Source: Lumbricus rubellus
Lineage: Eukaryota; Annelida; Clitellata; Crassiclitellata; Lumbricidae
Assembly (NCBI GenBank): GCA_945859605.1
Contig: OX243828.1
Location: 22,346,609 to 22,410,608, forward strand
Direction: 5' to 3'
DNA length: 64,000 nucleotides
Shown piece after piece: positions 10,931-21,770 of the stretch; position 1 is the first letter of the stretch, and each line of letters begins with the position of its first letter. The position numbers were made by a program, and so were the translations under genes. The notes under the pieces were generated by a model. It did not search any database and was not told the DNA's origin. It saw nothing but the letters and a program-made list of their open reading frames with translations.

Positions 10931-12180
10931 TACCGGGTGGCCCATAAAGAACGTTCCCAAACTTTGTTAACCTGGCAAAGATCCAATTTTAGAGATATCA
11001 TATATTAATTTACACCAAAATGTTAAGCAATCATTTCTGTTCACAGATGTCACATTTCAAGAGAGTACATTTATTATATCATACTCTGCGGCAAGGTTAT
11101 GACGTCGTACCTGTTAAAATATTTTGCACAAAACTACGTCATTTATTTCGCCGCGAATGAAAGTCTTCAATTGCGCCAGTAAGACTTTTTTATGAGACTA
11201 ATCGTTTCTCTAACAAAATTAATGGCATCTGCTGGAGTTTCGATGCACGGTAAAACAGACATCATCTTCATTGATCCTCGGAAAACCAAAGTCAATGGAG
11301 AGTAGGCCTATTACGTCGGCTTGTTAAGTTGTTACGCGATAAGCTCATCCCCAATGTCGTAGAGTACACGTAGACTCAATCCTGATGACAATTACACATT
11401 TCAACAAGACAGTGCTCCTTCACATCGTTGCAGATTGGATCAGCAATTTCTTCAAGCAAACATCCCTGATTTTATCCACAGTGATGCCTGACCTCCAAAC
11501 TCTCCCGATCTAAATCCTATGGTCTACTATGCATGGAGCGCCCTAAAGGAGCTTGTGTAAGCTTAATGTGTATACGCTGGTCGCAGAAAACCGTTTCTAA
11601 ATGCTTACGAACTTAAGCAGGTCATTGAAGATAAAAAATTAATGGTCTCTATTAGACGACACACAAATAGGCCTACAGAAGTCAACAGGACAGTGGAAAC
11701 AGCGTTTAAGGGTCGTTACAAGAGAAAGCGGAGGATCAATCAAACATTTTCTTGCGTAAAACATCATCATTAAACTGTGCAAAATTTTGGCCATGGGTCA
11801 TACAGTTCTAACAACAATTTCTCTCAAACGGTTGAGTATTTTGGGCTGAACTTTGGCTGTGTTGTTCAAATATGAATTATGATTAGTTTGATGTTCTATG
11901 ATTGAGTTTATCTTTAAAATTTTTTAATTGCCAGCCTGCCAGGTTCACAAAGTTTGGGAACGTTTTTAATGACGTAGGTTTGTGCAAAATATTTTAACAG
12001 GTACGACGTTATAACCTTGCCGCAGAGTGTGATATAATAAACGTACTCTCTTGAAATGTGACATCTGTGCACAGAAATGATTGCTTAACATTTTGGTGTA
12101 AATTAATATATGATACCTCTGAAATTGGATTTTTGCCAGGTTAACAAAGTTTGGGAACGTTTTTTATGGGCCACCCGGTA
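10931..12180 (+). mobile_element. Decayed Tc1/mariner-like transposon with ~213-bp inverted repeats
   Basis: The outer ends TACCGGGTGGCCCATAAA and TTTATGGGCCACCCGGTA are perfect inverted repeats. Homology between the two ends runs about 213 bp (10931-11143 against 11968-12180), much longer than the roughly 30-bp repeats of classical mariner. The terminal TA lies inside a TA microsatellite, consistent with TA target choice. The centre holds a broken transposase (see 11230-11760). The segment AGGTTCACAAAGTTTGGGAA at 11941 repeats the terminal sequence just inside the right inverted repeat. Confidence 0.88.
11230..11760 (+). pseudogene. Transposase remnant (IS630-Tc1/mariner DDE family)
   Basis: The normal protein cuts and joins DNA at TA sites through a DDE catalytic triad. 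Around 11399-11560 the + strand reads FQQDSAPSHRC, then PPNSPDLNP and YYAWSALKEL, the recognisable catalytic-domain blocks with the second Asp of the triad and the PNSPDLNP region. A stop replaces the usual Trp before PPNSPDLNP, further stops follow after KEL, and no continuous frame spans the domain. The N-terminal helix-turn-helix is not recognisable. It cannot be functional; the element could only move with help in trans. Confidence 0.8.
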
Positions 12181-12550
12181 TATATATATATAGAACAGTG
12201 GGTGAAAATGAAGAAACGGGAACACTGCTGGAAGATTTGTAGTAAGAAGAATGTATGTTGTTCAGGTGGTCTTCAATTTGGAAAAGTGCATAGCGATGCA
12301 ATTGGGGAAAGAGAAACATCGAGTTTTCAGATGAAAAACGGGTACAGTAAACTTATATATGCTGAAAGTGGGTGGAGGAAGACAGGGTGTGATTATTCAC
12401 TATAGAAACAACCTTGAAGGCAATGCGCGGATGCATCCAAAAGGCCAAATTCAACCATAAGAACGATAAGAAGATTAAGAGAAGAGACCAAGGACAAGAG
12501 TAATACTGAAGCCGCATGCAAATTATTATTTATTTATTCATTTTCCATTT
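12181..12550. other. Unassigned sequence
   Basis: An 84-codon open frame at 12151-12405 begins inside the transposon end and resembles nothing I know; no gene is called. Confidence 0.45.
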
Positions 12551-12751
12551 CTTTAGCACACTTTCAAGCCCTCTACTCAGAGGCGCTCCCGACTACAGCG
12601 CGGACACTGCATCGGAGTTTCACGCCGAAGCGCACGAGCAATTGCGAGGGAAACATTTGCTCAAGGTCCCTACGCGGCGACTTGAGGTGGATTCGAACCT
12701 GGAACCCTCCGGCTAAAAGGCACCGAAGTCACCACTACACCACTGCGCCCC
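12551..12751 (-). mobile_element. tRNA-derived SINE, near full length
   Basis: Read on the minus strand it runs from GGGGCGCAGTGGTGTAGTGG (A-box-like) through a GGTTCGAAT B box to TGCTCGTGCGCTTCGGCGTG and GGGAGCGCCTCTGAG. The terminal GGCGCTATA is degraded. Same family as 16703, 17731, 22421, 22702, 36858 and 51541. Confidence 0.85.
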
Positions 12752-12780
12752 AGTTATAGGCCACAGTTGAATGTTGAATT

Positions 12781-13175
12781 CAATCTTGTATTGGTCTTGG
12801 TATCCCATTGCATTCACTGAGTACATACCCGAAACAGGACATCGAAAAACTGAAGAAAGTGCAGAGAGGTGCTACAAGACTGATTGGAACTACAAGGACT
12901 TGATACACGAGGAAAGGTTGCAGAAGTGTGGACTAACAACGTTGGAGAGAAGGCGGAACAGAGGAGACTTAATAGAAGCTTACAAGATTATCACTGAAAA
13001 GAAAGCACTAAGATGGGATAGGTTTTCTGGATTAGCACCAACAAACAAGGCGACTCGATGATACACGCGTGTAAATTATTTAAGAAGCCAAATGGAACAT
13101 TAGTGCAGAAATAATTCTCCAGTGCAGGAGTTATAGACACGTCTAATGGTTTGGATGACAGTATACACTATACAC
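12781..13175 (+). pseudogene. LINE reverse-transcriptase C-terminal fragment, frameshifted
   Basis: The frames give EKLKKVQRGATRLIG, then after a shift HEERLQKCGLTTLERRRNRG and DLIEAYKI. This is the region after the RT domain of many LINE ORF2 proteins (consensus-like KVQRRATRLI, then LPTLEYRRRRGDLIE). A following block around 13082-13160 resembles the usual FFSxRVIDTWNxLDD end. Stops and shifts break it. It is a different LINE family from the one at 18380. The sequence 13176-13420 after it is unassigned. Confidence 0.7.
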
Positions 13176-13420
13176 TGCCTCGATGACGACTGCTACGGCT
13201 TCTTACAGGCAGCTATTGAAAATGGACTATTGAGCGCTCCAGGTGAATTTTTCAGTGGTTCATACACAGGTAATACGTCTTCTTAACCACTTATAAAGGG
13301 GCCCTTGTTATGCCATCTGCAAATACATAATAATTATAGGCTAAGCTTACCAAGACTAAACAGTGAGTGAGAAAAAAAAACTATTTTCAGAATACCGTGG
13401 AAGCAATCACAGATGCAAAT

Positions 13421-13930
13421 TGCTGCTGCTGCTGCTGCTGCTGCTGCAATGACACGTAATGCAGGAGAATTGAAGATTAGCAGACGGAGAAAGGTAACAG
13501 ATGGAGAGACAGAGAAACAGAGAGACAGAGAGACAGAGAGACAGAGACAGAAACAGACAAACTGAGACAGTGAAGAAGACAAGTAAGAGGAGAGCACCCC
13601 ATTAGTTTCAGTTTTTGTTTAATTGTCATCCTTCCTCTGCATCATTGCTTTATCTCTGTCTGTGTCTGTGTCTCTATCTCTGTCTCTCTGTCTCTGTCAA
13701 TGTCTCTGCTTCTCTGTCTCTGCTTCTGCCTTTGTAAATGCTTCTGTCTCTGCATCCATGTGTCTGTTTCTGTGTCTCTGACTGTGTCCGTGTCTCTATC
13801 TCTGCCTCTTTGTCTATGCTTCTGCCTTTGTTTCTGTCTGTCTCTGTCTTTCGAACTATGTCTGTGTCTGTGACCCTCTGTCTCTGTCTCTGTATCTGTG
13901 TCTGTCTGTCTGTATGTCTGTCCGTTTCAC
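13421..13930. repeat. CTG run, GAGACA run and TCTG/CTGT microsatellites
   Basis: (GCT)n at 13421-13447, (GAGACA)n at 13500-13560 and an interrupted TCTG tract at 13645-13925. No coding evidence. A further short GCTGCTG run lies at 14020-14055. Confidence 0.8.
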
Positions 13931-14358
13931 TGCATCCCTTAGCTCCCTTCATCTTCCAATGCCACTGTATACACCCTGCCTCCCTATGTTGATGACTCTC
14001 AGAACTGATGACAAGTCTGCTGCTGCTGTTGTTGCTGCTGCTGCTGATGCTGCAAATCGTTCTAGATGTTCAGCCGACCCCCTTTGTATACACCTGATCC
14101 TAATTTACTTAAGTCTCAAGGAGATGTCGCCAAATGCTCTCTTTTGTCCACGAACACGATGCCGTCGTTTGAGGATGCGGCCGACATACATTGTAAGCAT
14201 CCTCCTCCTCCTCCTTCTCAGCTGCTGCAGCTGTTGTGGAGGCAGAAAGATGAGCAGTTGCAGCAACAAAACGAACATAAATCGACGGAAGCAATTGCTA
14301 CGTCCATAACAACCACAATGGCATCAACAATTGCCCATCGCGAACCACCGTATATATA

Positions 14359-15347
14359 CACCGTGGTTCAAAAAAAGTAAGCCAAAATGTTTTTCAAATA
14401 TCTCCAATGCCTGATAACATATCATGCTAAAATTTCCCAAATATTTAGAGAAGTGGACCAAGAATATGATTCCAAAATTTCATGTGATAAAGTTGAACGG
14501 ATAAAAAGATATGAATATTTAAACTTCATATGCCGAAATTTCAGTTTACAAGCAATTTTCTGTGAGATTCAATCAAATGTTTCCTTATTATTTCCAATGC
14601 CTGATGATTAATCATTCTAAAAATTTCCAGATATGTAGAGAATTTAACTAACAATATGGCTCCAACAGTATGGTTTGATAATTTAATTAAATAAGATGCT
14701 CAAAATGTCCTTTTCCTGTTTGAACGCAATCCTGGAGGCGCTGGCGCCGTTGCAATGGCAACAAGCAACGTCGATTGTCCTCTGGCCCAGGCCATCCCAC
14801 ACTTCCAACAAGCGTTGCTTCAGATCGTTTATATCATGGATTGTTGTCTGGTAGGCTCGGTCTTGCATCACACTCCACATTTTATAGTCAACAGAATTCA
14901 AATCTGGGCTGTTCGGAGGCCATAATGTTGTGAAAATGAAGTGTGGCGTCTCTGAAAACTGAAATTTCGGGTGATGAAGTTGAAATATCCATATCTTTCT
15001 ATCCCTTCAAATTTATGACATGATATTTTGGAATCCTATTCTTGGTTCAATTACCTAAATATTGGTGGAAAGGTTTTATGATTACTCATCAGACTTCAGA
15101 GATGTAAAAAAAACAGTTTGGCTTACTTTTCAATTGAATTTAACATAAAATTGCTTGTAAACTGAAATTTCGACATATGAAGTTTAAATATTCATATCTT
15201 TTTATCCGTTCAAGTTTGTCTCATGAACTTTTGGAATCATATTCTTGGTCCACTTCTCTAAATATTTGGAAAATTTTAACTTGATATGTCATTAAGTATT
15301 AGAGATATATGAAAAACAATTTGGCTTACTTTTTTTGAACCACGGTG
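14359..15347 (-). mobile_element. Defective Tc1/mariner-like element with doubled inverted repeats
   Basis: Ends CACCGTGGTTCAAAAAAAGT and its complement, flanked by TA (14357-14358, 15348-15349). The outer inverted repeat is about 200 bp. Each end carries a second, more diverged copy of the same repeat inside the first: on the right at about 14958-15133 with a 202-bp offset, on the left at about 14575-14690. A short transposase remnant lies between them (14685-14935, minus). Confidence 0.88.
14683..14935 (-). pseudogene. Transposase C-terminal fragment (Tc1/mariner)
   Basis: On the minus strand the frame reads WPPNSPDLNSVDYKMWSVMQ, then DRAYQTTIHDINDLKQRLLE. This is the C-terminal part of a mariner-type DDE transposase, with the PNSPDLNxVDY block and the tail helix region. 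The N-terminal and most of the catalytic domain are missing, so this is a deletion derivative; the last part (after DVACCHC) looks shifted. Confidence 0.82.
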
Positions 15348-15349
15348 TA

Positions 15350-16030
15350 CAATTATATGTATAATTTTATAGATATATGATATATTATGTATATTATGTA
15401 TATGTAATTATGTATATTATAATGTATAGAGATCACATATATAATTCGATGTAAGCTCATCAAATCTCAGCTAGTCTCATCAAATCTTATATAATCTTAT
15501 TAAATCTTATATAATCCTATTAAATCTTATATAATCTTATTTTAAATCTTACATAATCTCATCAAATCTTATATGATCTTATTAAATCTTATATAATCTC
15601 ATCAAATCTTTTATAATTTGATAAAATCTTACATAATCTTATTAAATCTTATATAATCCTATTAAATCTTATATAATCTTAGTAAATCTTATATAATCTC
15701 ATTAAATCTTATATAATCCTATTAAATCTTATATAATCTTAGTAAATCTTATATAATCTCATCAAATCTTTTATAATTTGATAAAATCTTACATAATCTC
15801 ATCAAATCTTATATAATCCTATTAAATCTTATATAATCTTAGTAAATCTTTTATGATCTCATTAAATTTGGCCTAATCGTATCTATTAACATCTTACTTT
15901 AGGCCTATCTATATTCTTATCTAATCAAATCTCATTTAATCTTATCTGATATCATCTTATTTGATCTAATATTACCTAATCTTATCAATCTAATCTGACT
16001 ATTACCTATAATCTCAATCTTTACTAATCC
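15350..16030. repeat. 20-bp AT-rich satellite with a 160-bp higher-order period
   Basis: After an AT microsatellite (15350-15440), about 28 copies of ATTAAATCTTATATAATCYT follow. The variant ATCAAATCTTTTATAATTTG and its neighbours recur at 15601 and 15761, exactly 160 bp (eight monomers) apart. Units decay toward the right end after about 15860. Confidence 0.88.
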
Positions 16031-16592
16031 TGTCAGGTTTTGCTGCTTCTAGTAACAACAACAACAAAGCATTTTAACACTCAATGGATCTTGGAGCTAA
16101 CAAAAAATCAAAGAGATGACCGTCCCGTTGTTACAATGGGGCATAACCAAGTAACAAGTAACAGCAATGGGCAGTGGTGCATGAAGAGAAAATATTGCAA
16201 ACTGCAGCTACATTCTGTGACAACAGTAACAAGCGCTATAGCAACTGTGTTTTAGGCGTACGTTTAGCAACAGTCTAGTCTTATAAGACGAACAATAATA
16301 GTAGAATATGGATCAGACAGTGCAGCATAGGCATAAAAAATTGCATGGGCCTAATAATAATCTAACGATAAGTTTATCTAGCGCCTATATACCAGCAGCT
16401 TGCTTGACTGCATCCAATTACAGTCAAAACAAAGGCATGCACTTAAGGTAGCCTATATACGCTCGAAATGTGTTTTTAAGTTGAATCAATGGAGTCTATC
16501 TATATGAGAAGAGACAATCTCCTTGCTGCATGCATACTTGGTAGGTACACCTTTTGCAAGCATCTGATATTTGATCCTTTTTTGTCTTAGCT
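16031..16592. other. Unassigned sequence
   Basis: A 71-codon frame at 16040-16255 shows no recognisable feature. Nothing else seen. Confidence 0.45.
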
Positions 16593-16665
16593 TGGCAGGG
16601 AACGCCTTTGAGTATAGTGTTTTTTGAATGGGCGCTATATAAGTGCTCTGAATGAATGATTGAAT
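16593..16665 (+). mobile_element. LINE/SINE 3' tail fragment with (AATG)n
   Basis: GGGAACGCCTTTGAGTATAG, then GAATGGGCGCTATATAAGTG, then GAATGAATGATTGAA. This matches the shared 3' stem-loop plus a short simple-repeat tail; nothing upstream is identifiable. Confidence 0.6.
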
Positions 16666-16702
16666 TTAAAAGAAGATCGTTTAAAAAAAACAATATTGTA
16701 TG

Positions 16703-16883
16703 TGCACTTGTTATAGCGCCCCTTCAAGATTGCTACACAGAGGAGTTTCATGCCGAAGCGCATGATCAATTGCGAGTAAAGGACTTGCTCAGGATGCCTA
16801 AGCAGTGGCTGATTGAGGTGGATTTTAAACCAGCAACCCTCCGGCTGCAAGGCATCGAACATACTGTATACACTACCGCGCCC
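16703..16883 (-). mobile_element. tRNA-derived SINE
   Basis: The minus strand ends in GGGGCGCTATAACAAGTGCA and starts GGGCGCGGTAGTGTATACAG, with GCCGGAGGGTTGCTGG and a CTTCGGCATGAAACTC block between. The GGGAGCGCCTCTGAG half of the stem is deleted, so the terminal stem-loop is broken in this copy. The A box is damaged. Confidence 0.82.
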
Positions 16884-17143
16884 CTCATGTCTTCAATATA
16901 TTTAATTGTAATTGTAAATCGACATTTATGAAGCGCCATGCACTTCAGGAAAGAACTAATTAGTGTGGCGCATTAGAAGTCAGCGCATTGTCTCTCGTTT
17001 TTCATATTTTAAGCCACAATATGTGATTCCTTTTACTACTTTGTCTTAATTGATCGTTTTGCAATTTTCAGTATGTTACAGTATACGCCTATTATAATAC
17101 GATTCTATTATTTCATAGTGTATGATTGTCTATTGTATGTATA

Positions 17144-17190
17144 TGAACATTTGTATAGCGCCTTACAATAACCTCATGAAGGCGCTTATT
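17144..17190. mobile_element. LINE 3' tail hairpin remnant
   Basis: AGCGCCTT and AAGGCGCT form an 8-bp perfect stem around a 16-base loop, flanked on each side by TGTCTATTGTATG. A similar half-site lies at 17252-17262. The rest of 16884-17730 holds nothing recognisable. Confidence 0.5.
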
Positions 17191-17730
17191 GTCTATTGTA
17201 TGATACCATGTGGTAAGTGTACCGTATTTGTTTTCGATTGTTGAAATTCTTATAGCGCCTATTCAGAAACACTAAAGTCGACTTATAGGCCTAGTGATGA
17301 GTCGTGGTTGTTTTGAGGGGCATCTTTGAGTGAAGCGATCGTCATCATCTATCGCTGAGTATAATAAATTATACCAACGCACTTTAACTTAGTACCAGTC
17401 AATCAGGCAATAGCCGAAGGCATTGGCATCTTCATCCGTGCTGGTGATGCTGAGGGCTGCAGGGTAGGTCGGACGGCGGGTTATGGTCCGGTCTCTCGCG
17501 GCCTGACTCGTTGTTCCAGGCTGCCAACAACGGGATTGTATATGCAAAGGACATCTGCCAATTGGAATATTGTTTGATGAAGTATACTTAAAGACAATGA
17601 TAACTAGCACTATGGTAGCCGATAGTTAAAAACAATTATAAAAATAATAATGTTAATAAGTGTCCACCATTGTCGTCATCATCATCATCGTCGTCGTCAT
17701 CTTCGTCGTCGTTATTGTTGGTTCAAGCAT
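17191..17730. other. Unassigned sequence
   Basis: Contains a short (CATCGT)-type run at 17672-17712. No gene supported. Confidence 0.45.
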
Positions 17731-17947
17731 GAGCACTTGTTTTAGCGCTTCTTCTAGATTTCTATTCAGAGTCGCCTCCGACTAGACCTACAGCGCGGAC
17801 ACTGAATCGGATTTTCACGCCGAAGCGCATGAGCAATTTGAGAATGAAGGACTTGCTCACGGTCCCTAAGAGGCGACTTGAGGTGGATTCGAACCTGCAA
17901 CCCTCCGGCTGCAAGGCAACGGACATACCCCTACACCATTGCGCTCC
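17731..17947 (-). mobile_element. tRNA-derived SINE, near full length
   Basis: The minus strand starts GGAGCGCAATGGTGTAGGGG and passes GCCGGAGGGTTGCAGGTTCG (B box) and CTCATGCGCTTCGGCGTG. It ends in an AGCGCT AAAACAAGTGCTC tail. Same 3' terminus as the copies at 16703 and 22421. Confidence 0.85.
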
Positions 17948-18295
17948 ATTCTATCGATAGTGTTAAGTCGACAGGTATTAATTTCTATTTAGACGCCTCT
18001 AATAGAATTTAACGGAGGCAACAATTCCTTAATTGCTCGGATCAATCTTGATGGCACGTCAATTAGATATGACATTTTTTGTGACTTGCGAGAGTAATTT
18101 CTGCCGACAGCAGCAACTCCGTTTTTGTTGTCATAAGTCATCGTTTTACGTTGGATTAATCCATCGCAGAATTCCTGAACAATTTGTTTCTGTGGTTCGT
18201 GCGAGGCGAGTGAGCTACATAAAGAACATCTTGAAGCTGATATATAGAAATGATTTAAGTCTTTGTCTTCTTAATGTAATTACATGTATTTATGA
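17948..18295. other. Unassigned sequence
   Basis: Nothing recognisable. Confidence 0.4.
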
Positions 18296-18346
18296 AATCG
18301 GTTGCCTTGCAGCTGAAGGGTTGCAGGTTCAAATCCACCTCAATCT
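18296..18346 (+). mobile_element. SINE head fragment
   Basis: TCGGTTGCCTTGCAGCTGAA then GGTTGCAGGTTCAAATCCAC is the B-box region of the SINE family. It stops abruptly about 30 bp before the LINE at 18375, so the LINE may have inserted into or recombined with a SINE. Confidence 0.65.
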
Positions 18347-18374
18347 TTAAGACCCTGTATACTGTATAGCCTAC

Positions 18375-19861
18375 GTCTGCCTTCATTTCTCATCAAGGAT
18401 TTCGTGGATGATCTTCTACCGTTTTTGCTGTTACTTTGTAATACTGCATTGGGGGATGGGGCCCTTCCTTCTTCTCAGAAGCGGGCTATTGTTTTGCCTT
18501 CGCTTAAGCGTAGTGGTCTTGATGTCAATGACATGGCCAATTATCGACCGATTTCTAATCTATCTTTCTTGTCAAAGATAGTCGAGAAATATGTATCGTT
18601 GCAGCTTATTAGTCACCTTGAAGCTAAGTCCCTTCTGCCCAAGCAACAGTCAGGCTTTAGAAAATTTCATTCCACTGAATCTGTTTTAACACGCATATTA
18701 GTTGACATGTATGCTGCTGTTGACCAGGGGCATGTAACACTCCTGGCTTTATTTGACGTGAGCGCGGCCTTTGACACCGTCGACCATGACATTCTTCTAG
18801 AGCGCCTTGAAACGTCGTTTGGTGTCATTGGCCGCCCACTGCTGTGGTTGCGGGCTTTTCTTTCTGGGCGCAGCCAGTCTGTGGTTTTTGGCTATACCCG
18901 ATCTGACTGGTCCAGGGTCTCCTTTGGCCTTCCACAAGGTTCTATTTTAGGGCCTTTGCTCTACATTTTGTATACTTCTGACTTAAATAAGATCCTGTCT
19001 TCTGTGGGGGTTGCGGCACATCAATATGCTGATGATACTCAGGCATACGTCCAGGGGCCAGCTTTAGAGGCTATCTCACTAGTAGAGAAAATTCTCATGA
19101 CTTCGGAAACGATTAGCGCCTGGATGTCGTCCAACCGCCTCAGGCTTAATCCTGGAAAAACACAGTTTATTTGGGTTGGTAGTCGCATGCAAGTTTCTAA
19201 AGTTGATATGCAAAATCTGCAACATTGCTTTCCTGGAATGACTTTTTCTACCACTGTGCGTGATTTGGGTGTGACCTTGGACCAGGAATTGACCCTTTCT
19301 GATCACGTGAGAAATGTATGTCGTACTTGTTTCTACCATCTTCGTCAGATTCGCTCGGTGCGTCGCTCTCCTACAACTAAAGCTGTCACTACTCTGATGC
19401 ATGCATTTATATGCACGAGAGTTGACTATGGCAGTGCCATTTATGCGGGCTTAACTCTTTCACGCATTAATAAGTTACAATCTGTCCTTAATGCTGCAGC
19501 TCGTCTGATTGGTGGCATTCCAAAGTTTGGGCATATATCAAGTTTTATACGGGAGGAACTGCACTGGTTGCCTATGCAAAAACGTATTGAGTTTAAGATT
19601 CTAATGCTCATGCGTAATTGCCTAGCAGGCCAAGCTCCGATCTATCTTATGGAACTTTGTGTGCCTGTGCTATCCATTCCAGGCCGTAGATTCCTTCGCT
19701 CTGCAACGCATGGTGACCTGGTTGTTCCTAGGGCTCGATCTTCCACAGTGCTGCATAGAAGTTTTGCTATGGTCGGTCCGTCTTTCTGGAATAAGTTACC
19801 TATTATAGTCTCCGTAATGAACTTCTTTGTCTTTCTTTGCCCCTTTTCCGCAAGCGTTTGA
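18375..19861 (+). pseudogene. LINE ORF2 reverse-transcriptase fragment
   Basis: The product copies the element's RNA into DNA at a nicked target. The frame is open with no stop for about 490 codons. The RT blocks, counted from the valine codon at 18404, are: SGFRKFHSTES (83-92), FDVSAAFD (117-124, catalytic Asp), LPQGSILGPLL (176-186), YADD (208-211, catalytic pair) and LNPGKTQF. After the RT the frame continues through the usual C-terminal region (ARLIGGIPKFGH, EELHWLPMQKRIEFKI). A single shift near 19815 moves the true end, RKRLKTILFDYGL and ERL-stop, into the next frame. The family looks CR1/L2-like; that is by eye only. No N-terminal start, so not a functional gene. Confidence 0.88.
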
Positions 19862-19955
19862 AAACCATTCTCTTTGATTATGGTTTGGTGTCAGGTCGGG
19901 AGCGCCTCTGAGGAGTTCTCTTGAAGTGGCGCTATATAAATGTTCGATTACAATT
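18375..19955 (+). mobile_element. 5'-truncated non-LTR retrotransposon (LINE)
   Basis: The element begins inside the reverse-transcriptase region and runs to a terminal stem-loop (GGGAGCGCCTCTGAGG, TTGAAGTGGCGCTATATAAA) with an (ATTACA)n tail at 19947-19970. Truncation at the 5' end with an intact 3' end is typical of target-primed reverse transcription. The endonuclease domain and ORF1 are absent. The same 3' end lies alone at 60008-60128, and its stem-loop is shared with the SINEs. Confidence 0.9.
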
Positions 19956-20489
19956 ACAATTACAATTACGTCGGGCTATAATACACTCCCTGATCGCGAC
20001 TCTCTGCGCTGAATCTCCTGAGACCTTTATGATTGAGTAGTAACTTCGTGCAATTGTGTCCGGGGGAAAAGACCAATTGTTTGTAAATATGAAATTAAAT
20101 AGTAGATATTCATTGTGGGTTTTTTTTAAATTCAAACGCCATTTTGATCCCGACATACTTATTTAACTCTGGGGAAAATATAAAAGATCCGGTCATACAA
20201 TAATTAGGTCATTGTGACGTTCTTATTGTATGACATGCATTTATATTTTCACACGGTATTAGACAAATATGTCGGGATTAAGGCAGTGGTTGAATTTTAA
20301 AAATCGATAAACATTTACTATTTATTTTTATATTTACAAAATAGGTCCCTTTTCTTCTGGGCACAGTGTAGGCCCCTCTATAAATAACTGGAACCACCCT
20401 ACGTATGCAGAAACTGCGAATTGAGACTTTCAGTCTTTTCCTCTGTTCCAGAAAGTTCATTTAATTTATAATATGAAGATATAACCGAC
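19956..20489. other. Unassigned sequence
   Basis: Nothing recognised apart from GTCGGGAT words near 20150 and 20270. Confidence 0.4.
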
Positions 20490-20552
20490 TTGGGTCGTTA
20501 GCGCCTCTGAATCATTGTGTGGCGCTATATAAAATTCGATTACAATTACTCT
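20490..20552 (+). mobile_element. LINE 3' tail fragment
   Basis: TTAGCGCCTCTGAATCATTG then TGTGGCGCTATATAAAATTC and GATTACAATTAC: same stem-loop and same ATTACA tail as the LINE ending at 19955. Confidence 0.75.
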
Positions 20553-20579
20553 TATACTGTATTCAAGACAATAGACCAC

Positions 20580-20981
20580 ACACATATATATATATATATA
20601 CATATTATACAACTACGATATATATATATATATATACAATGCATGTGTATGTATGTATATATATACTTGGTGGAAGAAGGGCGTGATATAAAGACATCGA
20701 TATTTTATACAGCGCAGTTGCTTCCTGCAGTCTCCGGACTTTTATGGCGACTCGACTGGACATTGAAGCGTCCATCGTCGTAATGACCAGCGGTAGTTGG
20801 ACGGTCGCTTCAAATGACCAAGTGGTCATATAATGGCCGCCTCTGCCATACACACATACACATACACATATATATATATATACAGATATAATATATATGT
20901 ATATATGTATATACATATATACATATATATGTACATATATTAGATACATATATACATTCATACACATACCCTATATATATG

Positions 20982-21013
<32 letters not shown>

Positions 21014-21203
21014 TGTATGTGTGTGTGTATGTATGTATATATATATACACACATACATATATATATATACTTATATAATATACATATATAATATATATGT
21101 ATATGCCATATATGTGTATGTACATATATTTTAGATACATATATACATATATACATATATATGTTAGATACATATATACATATATACATAGATCATATAG
21201 GCC

Positions 21204-21240
<37 letters not shown>
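20580..21240. repeat. TA/TATG/TACATA microsatellites
   Basis: Several blocks: (TA)n at 20583-20635, TATACATA at 20860-20980, (TATG)n at 20982-21045, then TA-rich DNA to a (TA)n of about 34 bp ending at 21241. The interval 20680-20850 between the blocks is unassigned. Confidence 0.85.
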
Positions 21241-21243
<3 letters not shown>

Positions 21244-21770
21244 GACCTATGGGTGTGTGTGTGTGCGTCCGGTCGATCGCCTATTTCCGCGATTGTCTTT
21301 GTGCCTCTCTCCATAAAACGATACACAAATCCATTGACTCACATGCATCAAAGTACTTCCAACATGCGACGAACTATTACGTGTGTATATATATGTGTGT
21401 GTGCGTGTGTATGTTTGTGTGTGTGTGTGCGTGTTTGTGTATGTGTACGTAGCCGTTGTAGACATATTCCAAACCTCCATACAGACTGCCCGATAGTGTA
21501 CATGTAGGCCTACCTCTCTCGGTGTCTGTCTCTGACTTTTTCTGTCTGTCCTTCTCTCTCTCTCTTTCTCTCTCTGTCTGTCTGTCTCTCTCTGTATGTC
21601 TGTGTGTCTGTGTGTCTGTCTCTCCTCTTTGTTTCTTTGTTTCTGTCTCTGTCTCTCTGTCTCTGTCGCTGCCTCTTTGTTTCTGTCTCCGGCGCTCTGT
21701 CTCTTTACCTCTGTTTCTGTCTCTGTCCCTGTCCCTGTCACTGGCTCTGCCTCTGTATGTCCGTTATGTA
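21241..21770. repeat. GT tract followed by TCTG/TCTC pyrimidine tract
   Basis: (GT)n-rich at 21375-21450, then interrupted TCTG and CTCT words at 21515-21765. Open frames in it are Cys/Val/Ser/Leu low complexity only. Confidence 0.8.
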
